Source: an uncultured Anaeromusa sp. (GTDB lineage: Bacteria; Bacillota; Negativicutes; Anaeromusales; Anaeromusaceae). Taken from it: a stretch of 64,000 bases of DNA. The position numbers were made by a program, and so were the translations under genes. A model generated the notes under the pieces. That model saw only the letters and a list, made by a program, of their open reading frames with translations. It was not told the DNA's origin and searched no databases. Location: NCBI RefSeq assembly GCF_963668665.1, contig NZ_OY764902.1, positions 1,863,501 to 1,927,500 on the forward strand, given 5' to 3'. The stretch's first letter is position 1. The number at the start of each line of letters is the position of its first letter. Shown here piece by piece: positions 54,992 through 63,771 of this stretch.

Positions 54992-56902
54992 ATGATAACG
55001 ATTGATCAGGCTCTTTTCGGATATTCTAACGGCCATCATATGCTCGCTACTTCTCGCAGGTTATCTAATTATTCCCAAAGATTGTTGGAGCCGCTGAGTG
55101 ACTTTTCTGGCTCTGAAATGCAGCCGGGATTTACAGAATATTTCACGGGGTGTCCGCTTGAGGAGGATAAGTGTTATGCTTTGAGCAAAACTTGGTATGC
55201 CCCAGAAATGGAGAGACCAGGTTGTGTTTGGACGCATACGCTTTTTATTGATTTTATAGATTTAAAATCTTTGCCTAAAATGAAGCCTGTTTGGGAACTT
55301 TTCAAAAGACCATCCTCTAGAAATGATACTAGTGTATATACAAATCCAATCTATATTGACGCAGAAAAATTAAGTGGTATAAATAACGGCAGTGAATTAT
55401 CAAAGGAAAAGCTGGAATATCTTTTGAAACCGATATTAGACAGTATGGAGCCTGTTTTTGTTCCTGCAAGGGATACGAGCGATTATAACTATGAAATATG
55501 TTTTTTGTGGTCACGGTTGGCAACTAGATACGATAAGTATTTTTCATTTTGTACTGGTTCTTTATCTAACCGTATGATCGAAAAAAAACCACTTGATTTA
55601 CAGGTTGTTCCAGAGAACCTCTTGAAAAGTGTTTCGCGTAACGTAAAAAAAGCCAATATTCCTTTAGTAAGCGAACCACGACCTTTCTGGTTCTCTGTAG
55701 TTATGCAAGAATTAATATTCAATAAAAATCATGATATTGAAGAGTTTATATTAGCGTTTTCGGATAAATATTTGAATAGAAGATATGTTAAGCCATTTGC
55801 TTTATTGCATTCAGCGCTTAATTCTAATAGCATTGATATTGTGAGCATTTTTGGAAAAATATCGCAAATTTTTTCTCCGGAAGATTGCAAGGAAATTAAA
55901 GAGCGACTTTTAGTGATAATTTTAATAAAAGGATTTCCTATATTAGAGCGAATAAATCCAGCAACAGTTTTAAAAGAGCTATCAACAAATCCCTACGATG
56001 ATTATGAAGAGTTTGATAACCTATTTTTAGAAATAAATCTACATAACACTTGGAATGTAAATCCTGATCTGCTAACAACAATCTTTCAGTCTTTAATTGG
56101 TACCGAAATAAATAAATTGGGAGAGCGTGTAATCGTTGCAGTTTCTTCATTTATTGAGCCATATGAACTTTTCAATGTTACAGGGCCGTTTTTAAAGGGA
56201 AGTCATATTTTAGTCACTTTTAACCATAAGCTGGCTTTGTGTAAAGAATTATGGATGCAACCTAAACTTTTTCAAATTGAAATATTGCGTTGTTTGAATA
56301 AAAATATCAAGAATGAAAATTTAATTAACGAAATACTTTTTGAAATATTTGATACAAGCCAAGAAAATATATGTGAGCAATTATTTGAGGCTTTTGGCGA
56401 TTATGCTGTTAATTATTTCTTGTTATGGGCAGAAAAGAAAAATAATATAGAATCAATACGGAGATGGTCGGATCTTTGTCGATTAAATCCATTAATATGT
56501 ATAAAAAAGTTACCGTATCTTGAAAATATTTGGTTACTCGAGTGTATAATAAAGTCTTTAAATCCATATTCATCGGAAGTTCTAGCCATAGATAAAAGTA
56601 CATGGATAGAAATTTTTTATAAGTTTTGTAATAATCAAAGATCTTACCATGAAGTTCTTCCCCAGTTTTTATTGCCTATTATGCTTAAATCAAATGAAAA
56701 ATATCCTAGCGATATTGCCTATTTTGTCTTTAACGAGATGCATAGCAAACTTGAAAATAATCAAATGGATTATGAAGATTGGGAAAAGTTATCTGATTTA
56801 CTGCCTGCTGTTGCGTGGTATAATAGCTGGGATAAGTGCAAAAGGTTGCGTAAGGCGGCTAAAAAACGAGGCTATGATTTCAATCTCTATCAAAACTCGT
56901 AA
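54992..56902 (+). CDS. GTPase-associated protein 1 (GAP1)-like protein
   Basis: Protein of 636 residues. The N-terminus has the GAP1-N pattern: IDQALFGYSNGHHMLATS, then LSDFSGSEM, FTEYFTGCPLEEDKCYAL, SKTWYAPEMERPGCVWTHTL. The rest (about 200-636) is AT-rich, helical, repeat-like sequence without a catalytic motif that I can name. Proposed in silico as partner or activator of the double GTPases. Last gene of the operon; its stop precedes repeat copy 2 by about 100 bases. Confidence 0.7.
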   Translation: MITIDQALFGYSNGHHMLATSRRLSNYSQRLLEPLSDFSGSEMQPGFTEYFTGCPLEEDKCYALSKTWYAPEMERPGCVWTHTLFIDFIDLKSLPKMKPVWELFKRPSSRNDTSVYTNPIYIDAEKLSGINNGSELSKEKLEYLLKPILDSMEPVFVPARDTSDYNYEICFLWSRLATRYDKYFSFCTGSLSNRMIEKKPLDLQVVPENLLKSVSRNVKKANIPLVSEPRPFWFSVVMQELIFNKNHDIEEFILAFSDKYLNRRYVKPFALLHSALNSNSIDIVSIFGKISQIFSPEDCKEIKERLLVIILIKGFPILERINPATVLKELSTNPYDDYEEFDNLFLEINLHNTWNVNPDLLTTIFQSLIGTEINKLGERVIVAVSSFIEPYELFNVTGPFLKGSHILVTFNHKLALCKELWMQPKLFQIEILRCLNKNIKNENLINEILFEIFDTSQENICEQLFEAFGDYAVNYFLLWAEKKNNIESIRRWSDLCRLNPLICIKKLPYLENIWLLECIIKSLNPYSSEVLAIDKSTWIEIFYKFCNNQRSYHEVLPQFLLPIMLKSNEKYPSDIAYFVFNEMHSKLENNQMDYEDWEKLSDLLPAVAWYNSWDKCKRLRKAAKKRGYDFNLYQNS

Positions 56903-57008
56903 AACGACGGGTAGGATTTTAAAACCTTTGCAACGTTATATTCATCAGAATCCGCAAGACAACAGGGACTTTCCTTTTTGTAAAGGGCCGCCCTTAAATA
57001 CCCCGCAA

Positions 57009-57189
57009 CGTTGTTGCTTCGTACGTAACGGTACTGCCTCTGCGCGCGCTTCCTCGCAACTGCCTAGTATCTGGGCAATTTTGAACGGCCTCGGGGAAAC
57101 GTATAAGAAAAAATACGAAAACACCAAATTCCTGGAGATAGTTTTTACTACTTGAAGGAATTTGGTGTTTTTATGTAAAAAGCTATTTA
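57009..57189 (+). repeat. Island flank repeat, copy 2 (internal)
   Basis: Matches copy 1 from CGTTGTTGCT, lacks about 18 bases after it, then TCGTACGTAACGGTACTG and TAGTATCTGGGCAATTTTG. Ends with a perfect 14-base hairpin (AACACCAAATTCCT / AGGAATTTGGTGTT, 57119-57168) and TTTTTATGTAAAAAGCTATT. Lacks the rlmH-end part. It separates the GTPase operon from the second cargo set. Confidence 0.75.
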
Positions 57190-57274
57190 TGGGTGATATA
57201 ATAATATATACAGTTTATGGAAAATTATTTTGAGTAGGTATTCTGACAAAATTTCATCTGAGAGGGAATAGATT

Positions 57275-57655
57275 ATGAAAATAAATGGAATTGAATCACA
57301 ATATCAAAATTATGCAGTGCTCGACACTTCCAATACAAAGTGTAGTAGTAGTGAAAGCGTGTCTGATTCATTCAGCAAAGCGATTATAAATTGGGAAAAA
57401 AGAATAAAGGAAGCTATTGATAAACAGCTGGAAAATGATCGCAATGGCAGTATTCAGATGTCAGAAAAGCAATGGCGTAATCTAATGAAAAAAGTCGACA
57501 ATGCAATCGATACCATTAAAGACAAACAAAAAGAGCAGTTACAACAAAAGGAAGGTCTGCGCTCGAAGGATACTGTTGTTTCCACGCATGAACATGAAAT
57601 GGATACTCAATTTTTAAATGGCGGATTGTCAAGCCAAGTGCGACACCTCGTGTAA
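57275..57655 (+). CDS. Hypothetical small protein next to IS element
   Basis: Protein of 126 residues; family not recognised. It is hydrophilic, with a predicted coiled-coil core (ENDRNGSIQMSEKQWRNLMK to about 95) and a Ser-rich N-terminus. ATG 57275 follows GAGAGGG. The stop is 13 bases before the left end of the IS, so the end may be native or altered by the insertion. Confidence 0.5.
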   Translation: MKINGIESQYQNYAVLDTSNTKCSSSESVSDSFSKAIINWEKRIKEAIDKQLENDRNGSIQMSEKQWRNLMKKVDNAIDTIKDKQKEQLQQKEGLRSKDTVVSTHEHEMDTQFLNGGLSSQVRHLV

Positions 57656-57729
57656 AAAGACTTGAATATGTCAACGCCGGTTTATTTTTGACCACCAGCG
57701 CCGGGTGAAAAATGACCAGTTGCAGCCGA

Positions 57730-58536
57730 TTAAGAACTGACCACTCCATCGGATTTCAAGAGTTCACCGCTTGGAGGGTGAGGAATCAAAGACAGACCGG
57801 CTTTGTTGCGATTCTTGAGACGATAGCTCTGGCCTCGTATGTTTATGACATGCGCGTGATGCAACAGGCGGTCAAGGATGGCTGTCGCCAGCGGAACATC
57901 GCCCATTAGCTCGCCCCATTCGCCGAAGCCTTTATTGCTGGTCAATATAATGCTTCCTTTTTCATAGCGCGAACAGACCAACTGAAAAAACAGATTCCCG
58001 GCATAGCGGTCAAGATGCGTGTAGCCAATTTCATCGATCAGTAACAGTCCCGGACGTTGATAAACTTTCCAGCGGCGTTCCAGCCGCCCTTCGCTATCCG
58101 CTCGGCGCAGATCAGCAATCAATCGGTCCATACTGACAAAATACACGGAAAGACCTTTGCGAATCGCTTCCGTGGCAAGACCGATCGCCAGATGGCTTTT
58201 GCCGACTCCCGGCGGTCCCAGTAAAATGACATTTTCCTGGCGATGCACAAAACTCAGTGTTTCCAGTTCGCGAATCAATCGTTCATCCAATCCAGGTTGA
58301 AAACTGAAATCAAACTCGCCAAGATTCTTCTTTTGCGGCAGACGCGATAGCTTTAAGCGCGTTTCCTCGCTGCGCACTTTCCGGACATCGTTTTCCGCAT
58401 CCAGCAGTCGGTTTAAAAAACTCAGATAGGTTGGCTGCTCATGTGCTGCCAGTTCCAGATGCGCATCCAGCGCTTGCGCTGAATGCGCCAATCCAAGAGC
58501 GTCAAGGCTATCGCGAACGTGTTCTAATTCCACCAT
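57730..58536 (-). CDS. istB: IS21 helper ATPase IstB
   Basis: AAA+ ATPase of 268 residues, DnaC-like, which helps the IstA transposase select and bind targets. Walker A GPPGVGKSH, Walker B LLLIDEIGY, sensor ILTSNKGFGEWGE. The start is ATG 58536, one base after the istA stop, with GGAGG inside the istA end; a longer frame from 58554 is less likely. Apparently intact. Confidence 0.93.
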   Translation of the reverse strand: MVELEHVRDSLDALGLAHSAQALDAHLELAAHEQPTYLSFLNRLLDAENDVRKVRSEETRLKLSRLPQKKNLGEFDFSFQPGLDERLIRELETLSFVHRQENVILLGPPGVGKSHLAIGLATEAIRKGLSVYFVSMDRLIADLRRADSEGRLERRWKVYQRPGLLLIDEIGYTHLDRYAGNLFFQLVCSRYEKGSIILTSNKGFGEWGELMGDVPLATAILDRLLHHAHVINIRGQSYRLKNRNKAGLSLIPHPPSGELLKSDGVVSS

Positions 58537-58537
58537 A

Positions 58538-59767
58538 TCAAGTCGCCTCCGCAAACTGCGCGTACTCGGTTAGCGGTCGGATATACACTTGATCGAGCGG
58601 AATTTGCACGGCACAGGATGGTTCATGCGGGATACCTTGTTGTGCGGAAAGCCCATCGTATTGTCCTGTGGCGTAAACATGTTTACGCGATTTGTGGCAA
58701 ACAGCATGCGTTTGGAGCAATTGTCCGGCTTCATCGAGAATGATAATCTGGCCGCGTTGCAGCGCGACTTGAACGCACTTGCCGCTATTCCTCCAATGGA
58801 CGCCATACAGCGCGCCATTGTAACTGACGAAGCCTTCGCGTGAAACCTTGCGATTTTCCATGCGATAAGGGTTGCAGATGTTTTCCGGCGGCAAGGCGCT
58901 CAACTTTTCAGCCGACAAAAGATCTACGGGCCGTTCGCCGGTTGTGCCGTGAACCTTTTGATTCGCCTGATCGCACCAAGCTACCGCTTGCAGTTGCAGA
59001 TCGCCAAAATCAATAAATGCTCTGCCCGGAAGGAAGTTATCCCGGACGTAGTGAACCAGCCGTTCGACCTTGCCTTTGGTTTGCGGCCGACGCGGCCGGC
59101 AAACTTTCGGAATAAATCGCATATCCGTTGCGAACCGTTCAAATGGTTCATGCCAAATCGGTTTGCCGTGATCGGTGGATATAATCACCGTTTTCATCCT
59201 GTCGGTCAGCACGACTTCCGGTACGCCGCCAAAATACTCAAAAGCATTGAGCATGCAACGCAACAAGCTGGCGCTGTCGCAGCGGCGCGAAAACTCAATA
59301 TAACGCGTTCGACTGTGACCAAGAACCATGACGAAACAGGCGACTTTTCGCATTTGACCGTTGCGAGCCTTGTAGTTCATAAACCCCCAATCCATTTGCG
59401 CTTGGCGACCAGGCGGTGTTTCAAAACGCCGGACGGCTGGTTCCATTTTGACGGAAGGCGGGCGAAACGGCGCCAGGTAATCCTTAAGAATCGTGATGCC
59501 ACCGTCAAAGCCTCGTTCAATAATCCGGTCAAAAATCACGCTAGCATTATAGACTCCAAGCTCAAGCAGTTCTTGGATATACGGTTTAAACGGATCGAGC
59601 TTTGAGCCGCGTATTTTGCCTTTTAGTCGATGCGGTTGCTCACCTTGTTCCAGATATTTTCGGACGGTTATTCTCGACATACCCGTTTCCCGGGCGATTT
59701 GTGAAACGTTTTTTCCTTGCATAACTTTCATTTCTTGCAGCATAATAGAAGTGCCACGCTCCTTCAT
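58538..59767 (-). CDS. istA: IS21 transposase IstA
   Basis: DDE transposase of 409 residues. N-terminal helix-turn-helix (VSQIARETGMSRITVRKYLE), catalytic Asp in AQMDWG, Asp in VVLTDRMK, Glu in TKGKVERLV, C-terminal beta domain. AAAGGAGG precedes ATG 59767. Intact by eye, so the element may still move. Confidence 0.93.
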   Translation of the reverse strand: MKERGTSIMLQEMKVMQGKNVSQIARETGMSRITVRKYLEQGEQPHRLKGKIRGSKLDPFKPYIQELLELGVYNASVIFDRIIERGFDGGITILKDYLAPFRPPSVKMEPAVRRFETPPGRQAQMDWGFMNYKARNGQMRKVACFVMVLGHSRTRYIEFSRRCDSASLLRCMLNAFEYFGGVPEVVLTDRMKTVIISTDHGKPIWHEPFERFATDMRFIPKVCRPRRPQTKGKVERLVHYVRDNFLPGRAFIDFGDLQLQAVAWCDQANQKVHGTTGERPVDLLSAEKLSALPPENICNPYRMENRKVSREGFVSYNGALYGVHWRNSGKCVQVALQRGQIIILDEAGQLLQTHAVCHKSRKHVYATGQYDGLSAQQGIPHEPSCAVQIPLDQVYIRPLTEYAQFAEAT

Positions 59768-59898
59768 TGGCGCTACCTCCTTTGATGTCTCGACAACTCA
59801 AAGGGTAGCCTATTGGGGGAGGGTGGTCAATTTCTACCCGACCGATAGTGATCAATTATCGACCGGCGCTACTGGTTAATTATAGCCCGGCGTCGACA

Positions 59899-61004
59899 CT
59901 CTTCCACCTAAAGGGTATTGGGCGCGGGTGAAGGCCGGACAGAACGTGCCTAAAACACCGCTACCTGCAGTATCTGGAGAATTGAAACGATATATTCGCA
60001 ACTATGTTATAAAGTATCGAGAAGGCATTGAAAGCTTTACTGATAATGAATTAGCTAACGCCGAAGAGCTTAATTTGCTTCAGGAAGAAACGAAATCGTT
60101 TATTCGAGAAAAGTGCGCACAGGCTACCGTGAAAAGTCAGTTGAGAAATCCTCATAAATATATCATTGAGCATAAAGAAGAAACTATATACAGAAAGAAA
60201 AGGGATAGAGCATTAAAACGAGCCAGCTTTAGTCCTAGCTACTATTCAAAAGTTAAAAGTGAATATAGAGAGAACAACCCTATTCTTCCGCTGAGCGTCT
60301 CCGATGTGAATATTAATAGAGCATACCGGCTTATGGATGCTATCATTACAACCCTTGATGACATGGAGGCATATACCACTCTTCGGAAAGACTCAAGCAA
60401 GGATATCGGAGCATTTCACATAATGCACGCAAGCTTTCAAATCACAGTTAATGAACAAACGAGGAAAACGAAAAATAAAGATAACAAAGAACATGTACCT
60501 GAGCTAATATTGACGCTAATTCCCGAGAGTTGGTTTGGGTTTAGCAAAAAAACGCAGCCTGCAATGATATACCAGGACCATGATAATGAACCAATGGAAG
60601 TACAGGTAGGCAAAATTATATATGATATGTTTGTTGTTGCTAACAAATTGCAAGTAATGGACGAACTGGAAAAAAGAGAAGAACGGAGAAAAGAAGAAGA
60701 ACGAGAACGCCAGCGTCGTCTGAAAAAGATGCGTGAGGGAGAATTGGAAGAAGTTAAACTGCTAACGCAAGCTTCGAAAGATTGGGCTAAAGCCCAAAAG
60801 ATTAGAAGCTTCGCTGATAGCATGGAGTGTAAAATTACGGAACTTGATGATCAGGAAAAACAGGAAAAGCTTCGGAAGTGGCTGAAATGGGCCCGAGACA
60901 AGGCGGACTGGTTAGATCCTTTGACTGCAAAGAGTGATGAGCTGTTAGGGGGAAATCAGCATATCTTTGATGTGATACTGGCGAAATTTGAAGAAAACAG
61001 GTAA
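59899..61004 (+). pseudogene. 3' fragment of a gene cut by the IS21 element
   Basis: The frame is open back to the IS boundary and reads LPPKGYWARVKAGQNVPKTP, a motif that in related hypothetical proteins (PPRGYWAKL...G) lies inside the protein after an N-terminal part. About 360 further residues follow, with a strongly charged coiled coil (near 245-285, ERRKEEERERQRRLKKMREG). The 5' part is not on the other side of the IS, so it was deleted. GTG 59928 could start a shortened product but lacks a good ribosome site. Function unknown. Confidence 0.65.
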
Positions 61005-61115
61005 GTCTTTACTTAAGTAGGTATTCGCAGTTGGCTGCAATAAGAAGAGGAATTGTATTTGTTAGAACTTTCGGTTGGACAATGGGCGTGTTAATAGAAT
61101 TCGGGGAGGGGTTTT

Positions 61116-62372
61116 ATGAGCCAAAGGAAGTTTGAAAAGGAATGCATGTCTGAGAAGCATGTTAAATGGGAAAATGCAATTGGACGTAAAAAAGGGCTCT
61201 ATATCCGTGAAGATGATATTAGAACTGAATTTGGGCGTGATTATACTCGAATTTTACATTCTACAGCTTATCGTAGGTTGAAACATAAAACTCAAGTTTT
61301 TTTTGCTACGCAAAATGATCATGTGTGTACGAGAATAGAGCATGTAAATCATGTTGCGTCTGTAAGTTATACAATCGCACAATATCTTGGATTGAATACG
61401 GAACTGGTTCGTGCAATAGCGACGGGGCATGACTTAGGACATGCTCCATTTGGTCATTGTGGCGAAGTTATATTGAGAGAAATAGCAAAGGAGATAGACG
61501 ATAATTTTTGGCATGAACGGCAAGGATTACATGTGGTGGATGATATTGAAACTCTAACTGGGCCTGATGGTAATGAAGAGAATATGCTGTTAACCTATGC
61601 AGTGCGTGATGGCATTATTAGTCATTGTGGAGAAGTAGATGAAAATGCTCTTCGTCCAAGGGAAGAGTACTTTGAACTAGAGAAAATTCGTAAAGCAAAT
61701 CAATATCAACCGTTTACCTGGGAAGCATGTGTTGTTAAAATTTCGGATAAGATCGCTTATCTCGGGAGAGATATTGAAGATGCTTTTCGTTTGAAAATAA
61801 TTCAGCCAGTTAATATGAGAGATATTTTAAGATTAGTAAAAGAGCAAATGGGAATGGAATTGGATTGCATAAATAATACGGTTTTAATGCATCAATTTAT
61901 TGTCAATTTGTGTGAGCAAAGTGATCCTGTTAGAGGACTGGTTTTATCACATAAATACTTGGAGCTTATGAATGAAATTAAGAAATTCAACTATGGTAAT
62001 ATATACGATCATCCAAGATTGTTATATTACAAACGGTATGCTGAGTTGATAATACAATCGATATACCAAGAGATTCAGACATGGAATGAGGGAGAAGAAA
62101 CAGCTAATAAGGTACTGGAAATGACGAATTTCTATCCAACGCTAGGAAGATACTTTCTTGAATGGTTGCAGAAGTATTCAGATCTTGGTCGGATTCAAAG
62201 GCAACAAGTGGGGGAACGAAAGAAGGGGGCAAGAAATAGTAATTACAATAATAAGGTGATTTACAATGTGCTTTCGAATAATAAAGATTATCAAAGGGCG
62301 TGCGTTGATTTTATTGCTGGAATGACGGACTCTTTCGCGGAGAAAATTTTTAAAGAATTGACTAGCTTCTAA
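61116..62372 (+). CDS. HD-domain dGTP triphosphohydrolase-like protein
   Basis: dNTP triphosphohydrolase of 418 residues (Dgt-like). N-terminal HSTAYRRLKHKTQVF, metal ligands H76 (TRIEHVNHV), H105 and D106 (GHDLGHAPFGH), and a later Asp in ISDKIAYLGRDIEDAF. It would split dGTP or other dNTPs into nucleoside and triphosphate. Start ATG 61116 follows GGGGAGGGG. In an island, such enzymes can act by starving phages of dNTPs; that role is inference. AT-rich like its neighbours. Confidence 0.85.
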   Translation: MSQRKFEKECMSEKHVKWENAIGRKKGLYIREDDIRTEFGRDYTRILHSTAYRRLKHKTQVFFATQNDHVCTRIEHVNHVASVSYTIAQYLGLNTELVRAIATGHDLGHAPFGHCGEVILREIAKEIDDNFWHERQGLHVVDDIETLTGPDGNEENMLLTYAVRDGIISHCGEVDENALRPREEYFELEKIRKANQYQPFTWEACVVKISDKIAYLGRDIEDAFRLKIIQPVNMRDILRLVKEQMGMELDCINNTVLMHQFIVNLCEQSDPVRGLVLSHKYLELMNEIKKFNYGNIYDHPRLLYYKRYAELIIQSIYQEIQTWNEGEETANKVLEMTNFYPTLGRYFLEWLQKYSDLGRIQRQQVGERKKGARNSNYNNKVIYNVLSNNKDYQRACVDFIAGMTDSFAEKIFKELTSF

Positions 62373-62457
62373 TTAATGCACACTTAAGACGTTCCTATGG
62401 AGCATCTAAATGAGGTTTAGGTAAAACGGGAAGAATTAAGACAGAGGGTGACTTTAA

Positions 62458-62739
62458 ATGCAACAAAGGTTTAACTTTAACGCTCAATACCCCTATGATG
62501 TAGATGTTGATACAGATGAATTTCGTCAATCTATTATTGATGTAGTTAGTAAACAGTATGACGTTGAAATAAAAGTGATAAATTTTGGCAGTTGCTCATA
62601 TGGAAGAACCTTTGAAGGGATCATAGATATTAGTGCAGATAGAAAAATATTGGCGGCGGAATTGAAAAAAGATTTGGATGTTATTAAAGGAGTTCCTTGG
62701 CAGATTTCAATAATCGAAAAACTAGATGATAATACTTGA
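62458..62739 (+). CDS. Hypothetical protein
   Basis: Protein of 93 residues, family not recognised. A short alpha/beta domain is suggested by alternating strands (VEIKVINFGSCSYG, QISIIEKL). AGAGGGTGA precedes ATG 62458. It lies between the dNTPase and the Fic pair; no functional tie is visible. Confidence 0.55.
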   Translation: MQQRFNFNAQYPYDVDVDTDEFRQSIIDVVSKQYDVEIKVINFGSCSYGRTFEGIIDISADRKILAAELKKDLDVIKGVPWQISIIEKLDDNT

Positions 62740-62856
62740 TTCGGTGCTATGTTCGAATTGGAGAACTATCTTTCAAAGTAATGTAGAGATGCGTTGTTTC
62801 ATGTGTCCATGTTATAATTAAGGATAAAGTAGATTAAGTTTGAGTAGGTGAATGGC

Positions 62857-63051
62857 ATGAAAAAAAGAAAATTTGCTCTAACAATAAAACAAGCCGTACA
62901 AAAGGCCGAAGGGGATTTGCGTTTAGAAAACGGTCTTGTTTCCGAATGGGGTAACGGAATTTTTTCGCGAGTAAAAAATGGAGAGACTACTTTGCGGGAT
63001 TCGAAGCGAGAAATTGACCATTATGTGCGGACGCGATTGGCTGTCGAATGA
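62857..63051 (+). CDS. VbhA-like antitoxin of Fic protein
   Basis: Helical protein of 64 residues directly before fic, as with the VbhA antitoxin of VbhT-type toxins. The segment QKAEGDLRLENGLVSEWG resembles the inhibitory helix ((S/T)xxxE(G/N)) with Asp in place of Ser/Thr. Start ATG 62857, with TAGGTG upstream; a GTG at 62848 is possible. Overlaps the toxin gene by 4 bp (ATGA). Confidence 0.65.
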   Translation: MKKRKFALTIKQAVQKAEGDLRLENGLVSEWGNGIFSRVKNGETTLRDSKREIDHYVRTRLAVE

Positions 63052-63650
63052 TGGATGGTTACGAATCAGTACAAGATGTATATTGCTATCCAGGTACAAC
63101 GGTTTTGAAGAATAGATGGAATGTTTCAGATCCAGTCAAGTTAGCGGAGATTGAAGATCTGTATTCTAGGCAACGGATCGCGGAAATTTATGCGGAACAT
63201 GTAGTAGGCGGTCGCAAGGGCTTCGCACATTTAAAAAAAATTCATCAATATATTTTTCAAGATGTCTATAACTGGGCTGGAAAAATTAGGACAGTGCGGG
63301 TTCATAAAGGAACTACGACCTTTTCTTATCCAGAGAATATAGAAGCAGAAGCGGAGCGTATTTTCGGCTGTCTAAAAGAAGAGAGATTTTTACGTGGTTT
63401 GGATAAAACGCAATTTGTGAAGCGAATTGCCTGGTATATCGGAGAGCTAAATGCGTTACATCCTTTTCGCGAAGGAAATGGGAGAACTCTACGGGTATTT
63501 ATTTGGTTGGTGGGTATAGACGCAGGTTGGAACCTGGAATTTGAGACAGTAGATCAATCTCAATGGCTGCACGCCTGCATTTTGTCTTTTCAGGGAAATA
63601 TGTTGTTGCTTGAAGAACTTGTGGAGGCTATTGTGAGCCAAAATCCATAA
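63048..63650 (+). CDS. fic: Fic-domain protein (AMP-transferase toxin-like)
   Basis: Fic protein of 200 residues with the complete active motif HPFREGNGR (138-146), His138 being catalytic. The flap TTTFSYPENIEAEAERIFG precedes it. Predicted to add AMP to target proteins (for VbhT-like toxins, DNA gyrase and topoisomerase IV). With the upstream small gene it forms a toxin-antitoxin pair. Followed by a strong terminator. Confidence 0.88.
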   Translation: MMDGYESVQDVYCYPGTTVLKNRWNVSDPVKLAEIEDLYSRQRIAEIYAEHVVGGRKGFAHLKKIHQYIFQDVYNWAGKIRTVRVHKGTTTFSYPENIEAEAERIFGCLKEERFLRGLDKTQFVKRIAWYIGELNALHPFREGNGRTLRVFIWLVGIDAGWNLEFETVDQSQWLHACILSFQGNMLLLEELVEAIVSQNP

Positions 63651-63678
63651 TGATGAATGATTTTTCTATTAGAATAGA

Positions 63679-63710
63679 GGGCAATGAGGGCAGAACTCAT
63701 TGCCCGTTTT
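63679..63710 (+). terminator. Rho-independent terminator
   Basis: GGGCAATGAG, loop GGCAGAA, CTCATTGCCC, then GTTTT; ends the Fic operon about 60 bases before the right repeat. Confidence 0.9.
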
Positions 63711-63771
63711 GCACCGTTATACCCGATACGGAGACAACTCGCATCAATGATTTCGCTGTTATATATGATAC

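Larger units (their letters stand above)
57669..59898 (-). mobile_element. IS21-family insertion sequence
   Basis: Element of about 2.23 kb with istA and istB on the reverse strand. Ends are imperfect inverted repeats: left TGTCAACGCCGG, right (reverse strand) TGTCGACGCCGG; both are followed by internal repeats containing AGCGCCGG. Flanking bases (TTGAATA left, CTCTTCC right) show no target duplication. Base composition is richer in G+C than the island around it, so it arrived separately. Confidence 0.88.

Noticed and set aside
56649..57155. A 168-codon frame overlapping the end of the GAP1-like gene and repeat copy 2
   Set aside because: It lies in another frame of a clear gene and continues into the repeat; no family-like pattern.
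57656..57668. Target-site duplication of the IS21 element
   Set aside because: The bases outside the two ends do not match at any length from 4 to 8.
50479..63771. ccr-type or other site-specific recombinase in the island
   Set aside because: All sizeable frames in the interval were read; only the IS21 IstA/IstB pair is recombination-related.
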